64,000 bases of DNA from Diploptera punctata (Eukaryota > Arthropoda > Insecta > Blattodea > Blaberidae): NCBI GenBank assembly GCA_030220185.1, contig JASPKZ010007295.1:466501-530500 (forward strand), given 5' to 3'. The translations under genes were made by a program, and so were the position numbers. Below, one piece after another: positions 32,154-46,200 of this stretch (its first letter is position 1; the number at the start of each line of letters is the position of its first letter). The notes under the pieces are model-generated. The model had not been told where the DNA came from and ran no database searches. It saw nothing but the letters and a program-made list of their open reading frames with translations.

Positions 32154-32460
32154 TTGCTAATAAATAATTGTAGGCTTTCACGGCCGGCGTCTTGATCCAT
32201 ATTTGGTTTGTCTTCCGGGCTTATAGGCCGTGGTCCGGTTGTCTTCATACTCGACGGTTTGTCCACTGCTGCGGTAGACCTCATCAGGAGATACTGTGTG
32301 CTCTCTGTGAACTCCTCAACAGTCGGCTGCAGTTCACAGAGAGCACACAGTATCTCCTGATGAGGTCTACCGTAGCAGTAGACGAAATGTCGAGTATGAA
32401 GACAACCGGACCACGGCCTATAAGCCCGGAAAACGAACCAAATATGGATTGCTAATAAAT
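32154..32460. mobile_element. PLE fold-back element with 12-bp target duplication
   Basis: Element 32166-32448 between ttgctaataaat at 32154-32165 and 32449-32460. Arms of about 130 bp. The plus-arm hammerhead (32357-32391) is intact except ACGT now ATGT; the minus-arm copy is more mutated. It ends 84 bp before the gene B start. Confidence 0.85.
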
Positions 32461-32543
32461 GTTTTTTATTTATAAAAATAAATTAAAAAATTTTGTAATA
32501 AGTTGTCGTAATAAAATATTGTCTTCACAAATGTTTAACACAG

Positions 32544-32744
32544 ATGAATGTTGAAGAATTTCAAGGACGAGGCAAAGAAATAATAGATTACATTTGTGAG
32601 TATCGTGAAACAATAAGGTGTAAGAAATTGAAACCTGATGTAGAACGAGATTTCTTAATTAAGTGTTTACCTAAAGAAGCACCCAAATGTCGTGAAGAAT
32701 TTGATGTAATAATGAAAGATTTTGATGAGAAAATTATACCTGCA
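32544..32744 (+). CDS. Gene B exon 1 with start codon
   Basis: 201 nt, 67 codons. MNVEEFQGRGKEIIDYICEY opens the family N-terminus, followed by K-P-D-V-E-R-D-F-L and FDEKIIPA before donor gtaagt. The ATG is immediately after the splice acceptor, the same place where gene A has TTA. Confidence 0.88.
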
Positions 32745-34250
32745 GTAAGTTAACATATGTTTATATATACACCGTGATTCAAAATTGACTTTACAACTTT
32801 ACAAGCTTATAGAAATTTATTTAGAAGACCTACAGAATTGGTTTAAATGTCATATGATAGCACAACTCATCAAGTTTTGAAGACCTACAGAATTGGTTTA
32901 AATGTCATACCCTAGGGCTCCGAGCAAAGCTATCCCTCACTTGTTCAACCACAGCTTCAGCCGTACGTGGACGGCCAGTATGCTTGGAATGACTAACAGA
33001 ACAGCCAGTCCTAACAAATGTTTGGTGCCAAGAATAAATTGTTGGCCTGCTAGGAGGATCCTTACCATACTGGGTACGAAATCTATGCTGAACAATTGTC
33101 GCAGATTTAGTTTCTTCGAACAAAAACACACAACGAGCACGCTCGGCAACTGTGAAAGCAGCCATTTTGATATGAACTACGTTAGCACACGCGGTGAGAG
33201 AACTAGGTACTATAAAACTATGTCGGTGAAAACTTGATGAGTTGTGCTATCATATGACATTAAAACCAATTCTGTAGGTCTTCTAAATAAATTTCTGTAA
33301 GCTTGTAAAGTTGTAAAGTCAATTTTGAATCACTCTGTATTAGGGTGTCCCAAAAAAAAATATTTTTAACGGATACCCTCTTAATTTATTTGTATAATGT
33401 TAAAACATCCATAGTTAAATACAGGAAATAACATTATGAGGCTCTTAATTCAATGAATGAATAAGTCATTTCTTATCTTACCTTATAGTTTTAAAAACTT
33501 CCTTCCCACAAAATTAAAACAAATACTTGTACATAATGCCACACTTCGACTACTGTGACATATTACTGACTAATCTGACAACTGATCTATCTGACAGACT
33601 ACAGCGTGCTCATAATGCATGCATTCGACTTATATTCAATCTCCGTCGTTATGACCATGTGTCTCCTTCTTCATTTCAGGCCATATTATAGCTACGTCTA
33701 AATGACAGAACTTTACATTCATATACCTTGCTATTCCAAATTCTGCACACATATTTACCAAGTTATTTAACAACACATTTTCAAAATTTATCAGTTCATC
33801 ACAATTTAGGAACAAGATCACAAGACTCTTCTTTACTTTTGATACCACAGCACAGGACCTGTCTATACTCTGAATCTTACAAAATATCTATGACTAGAGC
33901 ATGGAACTCACTTCCCAGTCATGTCAGGGACTGTCAATCGCTATCATTAACTGATATCTTAAGTTCGACATAATGAAAACATTAACTGCATAACAACTAT
34001 ATAGAGCATTCCATTAATAATCATCTAGGAAGGTACTTACTTTATTTTATATCATTTTAATTTTATTATATTCTATGTTTTTGTTAGTATTAGCTAGTAT
34101 TAGATCACATCATCATTGTATTTTGTTTAGTCTGTATTTTAATAATATCTTAAAATTGTAATATGTATGTAATATTTGAATAATTCTACTATTCACTGGT
34201 TGAGTGGAAGAGAAGGCCTTATGGCCTTAACTCTGCCAGCTAAAATAAAG

Positions 34251-34281
<31 letters not shown>

Positions 34282-37200
34282 TTTATAGTTTATGTTTTCT
34301 TAAACAAGGGACTCATTATGAGTCATAATGTCGGTTGAAAATGGGAGGGATGTTCCTCTTGAAAACTGCAGTTCCCATGTTTAAGAAAACAAACCATGAG
34401 GTAAGATAAGAAATGACTCATTCATGAATGTTAAAACAATTGTACAATTTGGTGTAAGTAGACCCATGGGAACCCATGCCGACTTGTTTCAAAACAAGAC
34501 AGTACTTATTTTAGGAATTCACACTATGAGGTATATTCATTTAGGTAAAATTTAATCACTCACCTCATATTTTTCTTCTTATTTTAATTTAAACTAGTTT
34601 CACAACTTTAGATTTCAGTTCCATCATCAGTATCTCCGCGACCATTGTTCTGTCGTCTTAAAGAGTCGTCTTTCGCTCCTTCTATTGGCAGACTGAAAAA
34701 CCTCAAAACCAGGTCATTCTCCCAGGGAATTTCAAAGTTTATCAATTTCTCCTTTTTGAAAAGAGATCCAAATTATTAAGACAAATATAAAAACCAAAAG
34801 AACTCACTGTTTGGGAAAAGATCTACATTCCAAGAAGCAAAAAGGAGAAATTGATGAACTTCGAAATTCCCGGGGAGAATGCCCTGGTTTAGAGGTTTTT
34901 GAGTCTACCAATAGAAGGAGCGAAAGATGGCTCTTCAAGACGACAGAACAACGGTCGCAGAGATACTAACGATGGAACTGAAATCTAAACTTCCGAAACT
35001 AGTTTAAATTAAAACAAGAAAAATATGAGGCGAGTGATTAAATTTTACCTAAATGGCAGAACTTGCTAACTAAGGCAAACTAAATTTGGAAAATATATTT
35101 TTTTATTGTAAAATAGTAAATAGTTATATGTTTTGGGCATATTGATGTTTTATTTATTTACTAAATAAACTTTCTATAATCCTTCTATTCTATCCCAGTA
35201 CAAATTTTCATGTCTTATGTTTGTCATGGAGTCAGCAAGGGTTGTCATGAACCAATTGCAATAATATATATTCGTTAATTGAGTTATTAAAGTCAAACAG
35301 AAAAAATAGAGGGTATGCATATTTGATTTTGTGAAAAAAAAACCTCCTTTATGTCTTGGGACACCCTAATATATATATTTTTTATTTATTTGTATGTGCA
35401 CCTACACAGTACTGCCACAAGAACAGTTTCTTCACTTCTTACTTGAATACAATGGAGCACACTTGTCGACTACCAATATTTTTGTTTTTATTTGATTTGA
35501 CAAACGCTCAGTGGAACTCCTCATACATACAAATGTAAAATCTATGTTGCAGAAATCAATCGAGCCCATTCAGTAGCTGTTTATGAGTAGTACATTATTA
35601 ATACAGATGTCAGTAACATATGGCAATAATGCATTAGTATAATAAATAAGGTGAATCCAGAGTCATCTTACCTCAAAACTTGTGTTCTATTTGAACATGT
35701 TTTGATATGCCATTGCATACCATCAGCTTTTCCACATGATTGAATTTTATGTTGTTGGCCCTGGATGTCAACTCCCAGTCCATCTTTTGGCTGACCGAAG
35801 AACTTTTAAATCAAATATTTTTTTCCCCGGGAATTTCAAAATTCATAATCCTGTCTTTATTCTACATTAGATCTACACCCAGAAGAATTAAACATGTTTC
35901 AATATGCCACAAACACCATCATAAACTTTTCCAGACTGTTGAATTTTATGTTGTCCTACTCCATCTTTTGACTAAGGTAATGGCATTCCAAGGGAAAAAT
36001 CAAATCAGATCCTAAATAGTAATAGGAAACAAAATCATGTAAACCAAAAATAAGTTAATCTTTTAGAACTTCAAGGAGGAGACATCTCTTCATAAGTCTC
36101 CAAAACTTATATTTTAAAATAAACTACTCCTTGAAATAATTAAACTGATTATTTTAGTTTCTAGCCTGATTACATGGAACAGGTGAACCATCTCAATTAT
36201 CTAGGATGTGATATTTCATTTAATTATGATAATGATATAACTAATAAAATAGCAAAATTCCAGGGAATGTGTGGTATGATAAAACGATCACTAAATAACA
36301 AAACAACAAGAGAGACCCAATTGAAATTTTACGAAATGTTGGCAGTACCGGTACTGCTCTATGGTTCATAAGGCTGGATACATAAAAAACAAGATCTAAG
36401 TATGATAACGGCGGCAGAAATGAAATTTTTGAGATCAGTTAAAGGGTGCACTAAGGAAGACAGAATCAAGAACACAGAAATGAGACAGGAACTTGAAACA
36501 TTTGCAATAACTGATAAAATAGATACATATAGACAAAAATGGAAGCAACACATAGATAGAATGAATGAAGATAGATATCCAAACAAATAACAAAATACAA
36601 ACCTAAAGGCACCCGAGATGTGGGCAGACCTAGAAAGAGATGGGCTGAAGTCGGAACGGGTCAACAGACCTAATCCATGAATGCAGATGATGATGACTCC
36701 ATCTTTTGGCTGACAGAAGAACTTGTAAATCAAATCTACATTCAGAAGAATAAAATATGATTATGAATTTTGAAACCCCCAGGGAAAAAAACTTGATTTA
36801 CAAGTTCTTCGGTCAGCCAAAAGATGGAGTAGGAACCGACAACATGAAATTTGACAGTCTGGAAAAGTTGAAGATGTATACATGGCACATTGAAATATGT
36901 TTAAATAGAACACAAGTTATGAGTAGAGTCCAGAAATTAGGCACTTAAAAAGTTCAAAATAGGTAGGTGAAAAGACACTGAAAATAATTAATATAGGCAC
37001 TAAAAAAATCAAAATAGGTTCTTACAAAAAATGGACTACAACATATAATTTTACTGCCTTTTGTAAAGATTATAAACATATGCTATCACTAGCATATGAA
37101 GATATCAGAGATGATTTTGGAATTTGTTTTGCCTTTTTACAAAGAGCATACTTATGTTTTGCAGTGAGTATGTGCTGCGAAACATGGCACTTCTTCATGC

Positions 37201-40200
37201 AATTCATTGAATTTTTACACACTTTGCAAAACAATGTCACTTGAGAATATTTACGCACCAAATTCTTTCACGAAATTGGTCAGTTTGTCTTTTACTGCTT
37301 TACGTACTCTTGTCCGTTCTTTAGGCATCGTGAAACAACTATTCAAAAGGTGGTCGCACAACTTCATCTTTGAAGCACCTGTCTCTGAACGAGGACTACA
37401 GACTGAATTCAGTGTTATCAACATCAAAAATAATAGTGCCAGTCAATTAAAGGTTTCTATACAATGATATGTGTCATGAAGTTTGTCCATTTCAATTAAT
37501 TTCATTGAAATACTAAGTTAATCTCGAGAAAAAAATGGCAAATAGGCATTTATAGGCATTGTAAGCTGAAATAGGCATTTATAGGCAAAATTAACTTCAT
37601 GGAAAACAACTCTAGGGTTGTTGGTATGAACTTATATGAAGTCACTTTTACAATGTCTATAATAAATAACTGTAGGCATTTTCCCTAACATCCGGTCTCT
37701 AGTTATGAGGTAAGATGACTCCAGATTCAACCCTATTTATTAAAAAGAAACTCGTAATGTTACTTCCCATTGTAATTTATTAACTGCATTAGTATGTTTC
37801 TCTCTTTCTCTACCCTGTCTTGACACACAGACCAGTGGGTTAAAGACAGGGTTTTATTTGAAGTTGTCAGGCAGTGCTATGATTTAAATCACCCTTATTT
37901 AAACAAACAATTGATAATTATTAATGAGTTATATTTGAAGAGAAAAATTTTTGCCTAGACCAGGACTCGAACCCGGGACCCTTGGCTTTAATGAGTTGTA
38001 TACTTTGACTCACCTCATATTACTTTATTTTTATGCAGACCAGTTTCGTAGCTTGTGTGTGACATTCTTAATGCATTACAACTGTTGCCTTGTGGTTTTC
38101 CATCCTGCAAGTTGATTTCTGCTCCCTCTGTTGGCTGACCGATGAACTTCCAAATCAAATTTTTTTCTCTTTCACTGGGAATTTCAAAAGAGAAAAAAAA
38201 ATTGATTTGGAAGTTAATTGGTCAGCCAGCAGAAAGAGCAGAAATCAACTTGCAGGATGGACAACCATAACGTAACAGTTGTAATGCAGAAGAGACGAAA
38301 CTGGTCCAACTCATTAACAATTAAAAGCAACCTCATAATGTTATTTCCTACATATATATAAACAATTGATAGCTATACCACTTCTGAACTAAGTTCCAGT
38401 TGTAATGTAAACAAACCAAATGTATGAACTGCATTTTCATTGATCGAACAACTATTTTACCTTTAAGCATGTAAGAAAATGTAGTTTGCTCTCTAACACT
38501 CAAAATAAATAAAATAAAAATATGTATTATCTAGCATATGTCTGTACAAGTTATATGGGAGAATCTTAAAATATACAATTACAATTTTAATACAGTAAAT
38601 AATAAGCATTTCATTATTTGATTCTTATGCATGCACAATGCAGAGTATAATGGGATTTCTATTGTTTTAAAATGGTCACTTTGTGTAGAATTTCTTGAAA
38701 GACTGGAGAAGAAACCATTTGAAAAGCGGAAAGAAACAAACAGTCTAGAGAAAAATATCCTACATAGCCATTGCGAATGTGGTGAAAACTATAGCAGAAT
38801 TTATAGGTGAGTCAGAATGGAGTATAAATTCTGCTAGTAATGAAATTGCAAATAAAGGATATCTATCGACACTATGCAAAAGTGTAAATGTCTGATTAGG
38901 TAGACCCACATATATTTTTTGGCATAAATAAATGAGAAATGTAAGTTTCTAATAATTGGTACCATCTTACCTTGTATTCAGTCTTTTTTCTCATTAAATT
39001 CAATATTGTTTAAGAACAAGTTTCTATCGATGACAGTTCCATATGCAATTCACTCATGTGGCAGATAAAAGTAGCAACAGGGTTCACTCAATAGAGAGGT
39101 CGGCATAGTAATACCTTATGCAAGTTTGTTTAGAGTACAACTGGAACTTAGCTCAGATATAGTTCATTAACACTGTCAGGTACTTTATCAAATAAATTGA
39201 AACAATTATTTACATCTCATCTCATATTTTGATCTCTCACCTTGGACTAATTTAAAAAATCATTAGGCCTACCTTACTTTCAATAGTAGTTTTTGATTGA
39301 AAATATGATTAATGATGTACAAGACCTTCAAATTTAGTCCTAAGTGAAGGAGCAAAATATGAAGTAAGGTGTAAAGAACCAATTCAATTTCTTTGATAGA
39401 ATACCTAACAATTGCATGCTTGAATTATCAGACAACTCAAGTAATGGAAGGACCTTAGCCTAGGCATAAATTATTCTCTTCAAATATAATCTGTCATTCA
39501 ATGAGAAATATTAAATTTAAAATAAAAACATCGAAAAAAGCTTTACTGGCTTTATATAGTTATATTAAATTCCCTTTTAAAGTCTTCTAAGTAAGTAGCT
39601 TCCAGATGGTGTTTTGAACAAAGGTTCATAACCTTTGGTGCTCTCGGGAATTGTATAAATAAGAGAAAAAAAAACTGAGTTTAGATTGGAGGCCTAGTAG
39701 GTAGCTCAGTTGGAAAGAGCACTAGTATATAGAACTAGAGACCTAAGTTCGAACCCTAGTTTTACCTTTAGACGTAAATTTTTCTTTTCAAATATAATGA
39801 AAGAAGAATTTATCATGATTGCTATAATTATGAGTGTTGATATGCATTTCACACCTATTTGCTTATAATCAATAGAATATTCAATACACAATGAATAACA
39901 GGACAGAAGCATCCCTAAAATATTTTCTTATTCAAACATTAGTCTTTTCAATCTCATTATTTGTATTTATTTCAAAATATATTACTAACAATGCATTTTA
40001 TTTGTCCTGTATTTTACAGATATCACAATTTTATCATCCCTTATTTTTGGGTTATTTCCCAGTTACAACTTCATACCCTGCCATCCTAGCAGAGATGTTC
40101 TGTGATCATAGTGCTTCAATTTCCTATGGAGGATGGGTATGTAGACCTAATTTAATTTTATAGCAAAATAGTTCCATTAGAAAAATAATAATAATACAAA

Positions 40201-43200
40201 CATAATTTTAAATTCATCTATATTGATCATTTGGAAAAACTTCAGTTTGAATTCCACTATACATTTTCCAAATCCTACAGAATAACAGTGTGCATGTGCT
40301 AATGTTTATAGAGTTAATGCTAGATGAACCGTATGTCTGTGAAGTCCTACAAAAAATTTAGAGAGTTTATAGGTGGAACCACATAGCTGTGAGATCAATA
40401 TGACCAACTTTCACAATAAATTCCCAAGAGTTTATTAGAAATGGATGTACACTAACTACCCCTTTCCTAATCTGACAAAATAAACAACATGCAGATTGTT
40501 TAATAAAGTGTACATAAATCTGATGTACACTAACACTCATCATTATCCTCTTACTGTGTCTTCCTTTCGAAAGGTTGATTCCAAATATTCCTCCAACCAT
40601 CTCTATCTTCCCATGCTGTGCTTCTTTTTAGTTCTTCCCAGTCATATCCTCTCTCTTGTAGACTTTTCGTCACTTTGTTAATCCATCTCTCTCGTGGTCA
40701 TTTTCATTGTATTTTGAGATTTAACAGTATTTGTGGTAGTCTTTCCTTTTCCATTATTTTTAAATTCCAAATCATTTTAGTCCAAATGTCCAAATCATTG
40801 CACACATAGATAAATATTTAATAATTGCAAAAAATTTATAAGTATTGTAAAAGTTTAAAATAGTATAAGAAGTTAGTAAAGACAGAAGAAGTAAGTAGAG
40901 CAACAGAAATACAAGAATAAATATGGAAAATCAAGTAGAAATCAATTAAAAGTTGAGCCAATCTACTTGATAATATGTAAAGAGTGACGTGGCTAACATA
41001 ACTATGTAAAGTTAAATATTGATTTACTTTCTAGAAAATCACATCTCATAAAATATTCACAGATCTACTGGAATTTCTAAATTATAGAATAAATAATAGG
41101 CCTAACTCTTCAAAGTAGATAAAACACAGAACAATATTCTTAACATAAGATAATATTTATTTTTAATACCTAATGATTACGAAATTTGGTTTTGTTTGAG
41201 TACTTTTCATGCCATATTATACGTTATGATATTTATATTGTAAAAAATTAATAGATATAACAGATGATAAAATCAGATGTTTTCTACCTCTCCTCATATA
41301 AATCTTCTATGTAGATTGTGATTTCGAGACCATAACAATCTCATCTTCAGTACAATCTTGGCAACTGATGTGATGTCGATCGGAAGAAAGACTTCCAAAG
41401 TGTTCAGAAGTGTTTCTTCCGATCGACATAACATCAGTCGCCAAGATTGTACTGAAGATGAGATGGTTATGGTCTCGAAATCGCAATCTACTTAGATGAT
41501 TTATATGAGGAGAGGTAGGAAACATCTCATAGTGATTAATTCCTAAAAAAGTTAAAGATATAACAGACATTAGAATAAAATTATTTTAATGTTTTTATTT
41601 CAGTCGATGTGTCCAGCTGCTATAGAAATTGAACAAATTGCCCTAGATATGTATGGTAATTATTATTATTATTATTTTCATTATCATTACTAATATTATT
41701 ATTTTTTATTGACTGGAACCCTATTTTACCAATTGGTATACTAGGTTTATAGTCATTTACAATGAAGTATATATTAAAATATCTACTGTTATGTGAATAT
41801 TATACATAGCATATTACTAAATGTCTACACTGTTCAGTAATTTAAGTATAATTAATCTTACTTACTTACTCACTGGCACTATCGAACCCATAGGTTCATG
41901 GCCGCGCAGACATAAGTTCTCCATACATCCCTATCCTGAGCTAATCCTTTCCCATCATTTCCTGTATAATCTACTTCCCTCAAATCATAGTTAATGTTAT
42001 TCTCCCACCTCATTCTTGGTCTACCAACTGGGCGTTTTTCCCTCTGGCTTTCCTACAAGAAGCTTCCATGCAAGTCTTTCATTCCCCATACGTGCAACAT
42101 GTCCTGCCCATCGCAGTCTACGAGACTTGACTGTTCTTATTATATCTGGCTTCCTATAAAGACCATGTAGTTCATTGTTATGAAGTCTTCTCCATTCACC
42201 TGTCTGTTTATCTCTCTTTGGTCCAAAAATTTTCCTAAGTACTTTATTCTCAAATACCTGTAATCTCCTTTCCTCCCTTAAAGTAAGAGTCCATGTTTCA
42301 CACCCATATAATATAACTGGTAGAATAATAGTTTTATATATTTTCAGTTTAACGTTTTTTGAAAGTTGTTGGGACATCAAGAGTCTCTGCAATGCATAAT
42401 AGCATGCATTTCCAGAATTGAGCCTATGTTTAATTTCTTTGTGCATCTCATTCCTATTTGTGATTATTGTTCCTAGGTATTTGAACTCAGCCACTTCCCC
42501 AAAATTTCCCTCATTTGTCATTATCTGTCCATTTCCATTATATAATGTATTTATACGTGTGACCATATATAATTAATCTACAAAAAATTATTTTACTGAA
42601 TGCAGTGATATTCATAGTTTTAAAAAGATATGTTTATAATATGAATAAGAATATATGAAAGTTGTAAATAAATTAGTGGTAACGATACTGAATAATTTTG
42701 TTGAAGTCACATGGAAAATTTTATTATATCCCATTAAAATAATCACCAGCAAAGTTCTGAACCTTCTGCCAAATGTTTTGCAGTCTTAGGATGATAATCT
42801 CTGTTGAACACAGGCATAGAATACCATACTGGTGAAAGCACTGATGAAATATCAGGAAACCTGATGCTTCTGAGGATCTCTTTCAACCATGGAAACAAAT
42901 CAATCGCAAAGACTTGTGCAAGAAAAATACAAAGGGATGTTCTAGGCTTCACAATAACACCTAACTAACTCACTGCACTATCGAACCCTTAGGTTCATGA
43001 CCACAAGGGACATAAGCTCTCCATACATCCGTATCCTGAGTTAATGTTTTCCAATCATCCCCTATATAATCTACTTCTCTCAAATCACGATTAATGATAT
43101 TCTCCCATCTCATTTTTTGGTCATTGAAATGGGAGTTTTACTTCTCTTTAGACTGCTTACAGAACATGACTATTTGACCAAACATTTATATAAAATAGGA

Positions 43201-46200
43201 ATCTACACGAATCCAAATTGTCCTCTATGCAATAAAGACGAAGAAATGAATGAAGAACACCTACAAACCTGTGAAGTATTACCTGTTGGATCCACCATAG
43301 AGAAATATTGGAGAGCAAGAACGCTAATGGCTTCGGTGCCAAGGCCCAGCATTTGAAAACAACAACAACAACTTCTGGTTTTCTTACAAGAAGCTTCAAT
43401 TTTTTTCTCTCATTCCCCATTTGTGCCACCGCAGTCAGTCTATGACATTTAACTGTTCTGATTGTAACTGTTTGCCATAAAGATCATGTAACTCACTGTT
43501 ATGTAGTCTTCTCTATTCATTTATCTATTCATCTCACTTTGGTTATAAAAATTTTCCTCCGATTCCGATTGAGGGTCTTTCCACTTTTCAGCGGTTGCCC
43601 TTTTACCAGCTGGCCCTTCACATCCACATGTGTCAATCACAGAGGTAGATGATCAACAGGCAGTGTAGGGGTGAGATGTGGTTAGCATGTCGAGTCCCCC
43701 AGCCGTTATAGCTGGTTCCTCAACCTGGAGCCGCTACTTATTGTCGCTACCCAATTGCCTCATGATGCTGGGTGGGCACCGGTCCCATACTGGCCGAAAT
43801 ACCATGAGAAAATTTCTTCCCCCATGGAGACTCGAACCAGCACAAGTCCCATAGCTGTGCGCCAAGGCTTCCTACCTTAACCGCTCGGCTGCGGCATGGG
43901 ACTTTAATATTGAAACGTGCTTTTAATGACATTATTTTTATTGTAAGCCTATGTTTTCCCTTTACAGAGATTTAGACGTTTCCCCTACAGGGAAGAATTT
44001 TAACCATACTAATTTAGTTACACTTGTTTTCGTATAGATGTCATTTTTGAGTGGTACGTGGTCAGCGTTCCGCCTCATACTGACATCTAGGAAACCAAGG
44101 TAGTACTAGGACGGGAAAATTCAGCAAATTTTGCTTAGAGGCCTTTTCATTCAGGCTTAAGGATCTTTTATGAGCCTGAAAATCTTCAGACTCGGGACCC
44201 ACGGCTTAAAGTCCCTCCCGGAGGACTTGCTCCTTCGATTTTTCCATCCTAAAAAATCCATCGACCCCGGCCGGGTTTGAACCCGCGACCCTTGGGACCA
44301 GAGGCAAGGAGCATAACCACTAGTCAACTTTATTCTCAAATACTCGTAATCTTTTCTCCTCCCTTAGCGTTCATGTTTCACATCCATATAATATAACTTG
44401 GAGAATAGCTGTTTTATATATTTTCAGTTCAACATTTTATGAGAAGAGTTGGGATGACAAGAGTCCCCCATAATGTATCCATCCATCCATAGTAATTCTG
44501 CCCGAAGGCAGGTCCTTCACTGTAATCATAGCATTTTCATGCTATGCTTGCAGTTTTACTAGGGAATTGTTGGTGTGGTAGCTTCCCGTTGCTTTCCACA
44601 CCGATGAAGGATGATGACGGCCATATGATTTCGGGGACTGTTTGGACCTTAAAGTTTTCCTGACATTTGTCTTACAGGTGAGGAAAACCCCGATAAAAAC
44701 CTCACCCAGAAAAACTGCCCCGACCGGGGATCGAACCCAGGCCTGCTGCGTGACAAGGAAGCACGCTACCTAGAGACCACAGCGGTGGACCCATAATGTA
44801 TAATAGCATGAATTTCCAGAATTGAGCCTATGTTTAATTTCTTTGTGAATCTCATTCCTATTTGTAATTACTGTTCTTAGGGATTTGAATTTAGTCGCTT
44901 CTTCAAAATTTCCCTCATTTGTCATTATATTATGTATTTCTATGTGTGAACATATATTTAGTTTTATTCATTTTTACTTCCAGTCCCAATTTCTTAGTAT
45001 TACTCAATAGAATGTGCATGTTGGCTCTTAGTATCTGCTTGCTACATCATCAGCATCAACTAACAGCTTATTATATTAATACCTTTGAGTTGCAAGCTTT
45101 CTTCATCCACTAAAGATTTGATGGAATGTTCTAGTACAAAATTGAATACTGAAAACTGTTTACCTACACACGCTCTACTCTTTGTACCATTTATAAAAAT
45201 TTATAAAATACAAATTTAAAGGAATAGACATGGGAAACGTAAATGATGGAACATAGCACAGAGTATAGAGTAAACAATAAAAACAGGGATGTACTGGTAC
45301 ATGGTTAAAAATTGTTTACCTACACACACCCTACTCTTTGTACCATTTATAAAATACAAATTTAAAGGAATAAACATGGGAAAGGTAAATGATGGAACAT
45401 AGCACACAGTATAGAGTAAACAATAAAACAGGGATATACTGGTACATGGTTAAGAATAAAACACATTAACTAATTCTATTACTTTTTGCAGCTAATAACA
45501 CCCAGTGCACTAATTTCTTCTTGGTTCTATGTAACCATATGACTCTAAATGATGACCTGAGAGAGACCTTGCATTCAAACCCAAGGCTTATGTGAATATG
45601 CAATTCATTGTCCTGGTAGTGTTTTGATTACTTTATTTATAATCCTCATTTTGCATCTCATTAATTTATGTACGTGCGAGTCTCTCAATCATGAATTGAG
45701 AGAGATGAATTATATGGTGAATGATTGAAAAACATTAATTCAGGATAGAGATGTATGGAGAACTTATGTCTGGGTGGCCATGATGTTCCAGGTTCAATGA
45801 GTTGGTTAGTAAGTTAGTGACTTGTTATAACAAATATCTAAAGAATTCGGTAATATTATACAGGGTGAATGGTAATTACACCGACAAATTTCAGGGCCTG
45901 ATTCCTGACTGGAAATGAAGAAAAAAAGGTCCTATAAATATGTGTCCAGAAATGAACGATGTGCATGCAATGACAACCAATCATCCCGGCAAACAGTACA
46001 TAGTAAAATCGTATCCACGTCACAACAGATGTTCAAAAGTGGCCTCCATGGGATGCAGTGCACATGTACATACATTTTTATCATGAATTGCCTCACACTC
46101 TTTTGCATGTTCCGGCCTCTCTCCGAATAGCGTCATAGGTGACATGGACATGCTGTTGAAGGATATACATATCAGGAACTAGTTCAGCATACACAACACT

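Larger units (their letters stand above)
33341..35368. mobile_element. DNA transposon with 11-bp TIRs hosting two PLEs and a LINE
   Basis: Ends gggtgtcccaa and ttgggacaccc flanked by TA at 33341-33342 and 35367-35368. Own sequence is short AT-rich DNA; the bulk is a PLE fold-back (33408-34436) and a second PLE fold-back (about 34505-35052). Confidence 0.65.
35630..37795. mobile_element. PLE fold-back with 11-bp target duplication, hosting a LINE and a hAT
   Basis: Element 35641-37784 between tgcattagtat at 35630-35640 and 37785-37795. Outer arms (gagtcatcttacctc / gaggtaagatgactc) are separated by a LINE RT fragment and, in the right arm, a hAT. Confidence 0.8.
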
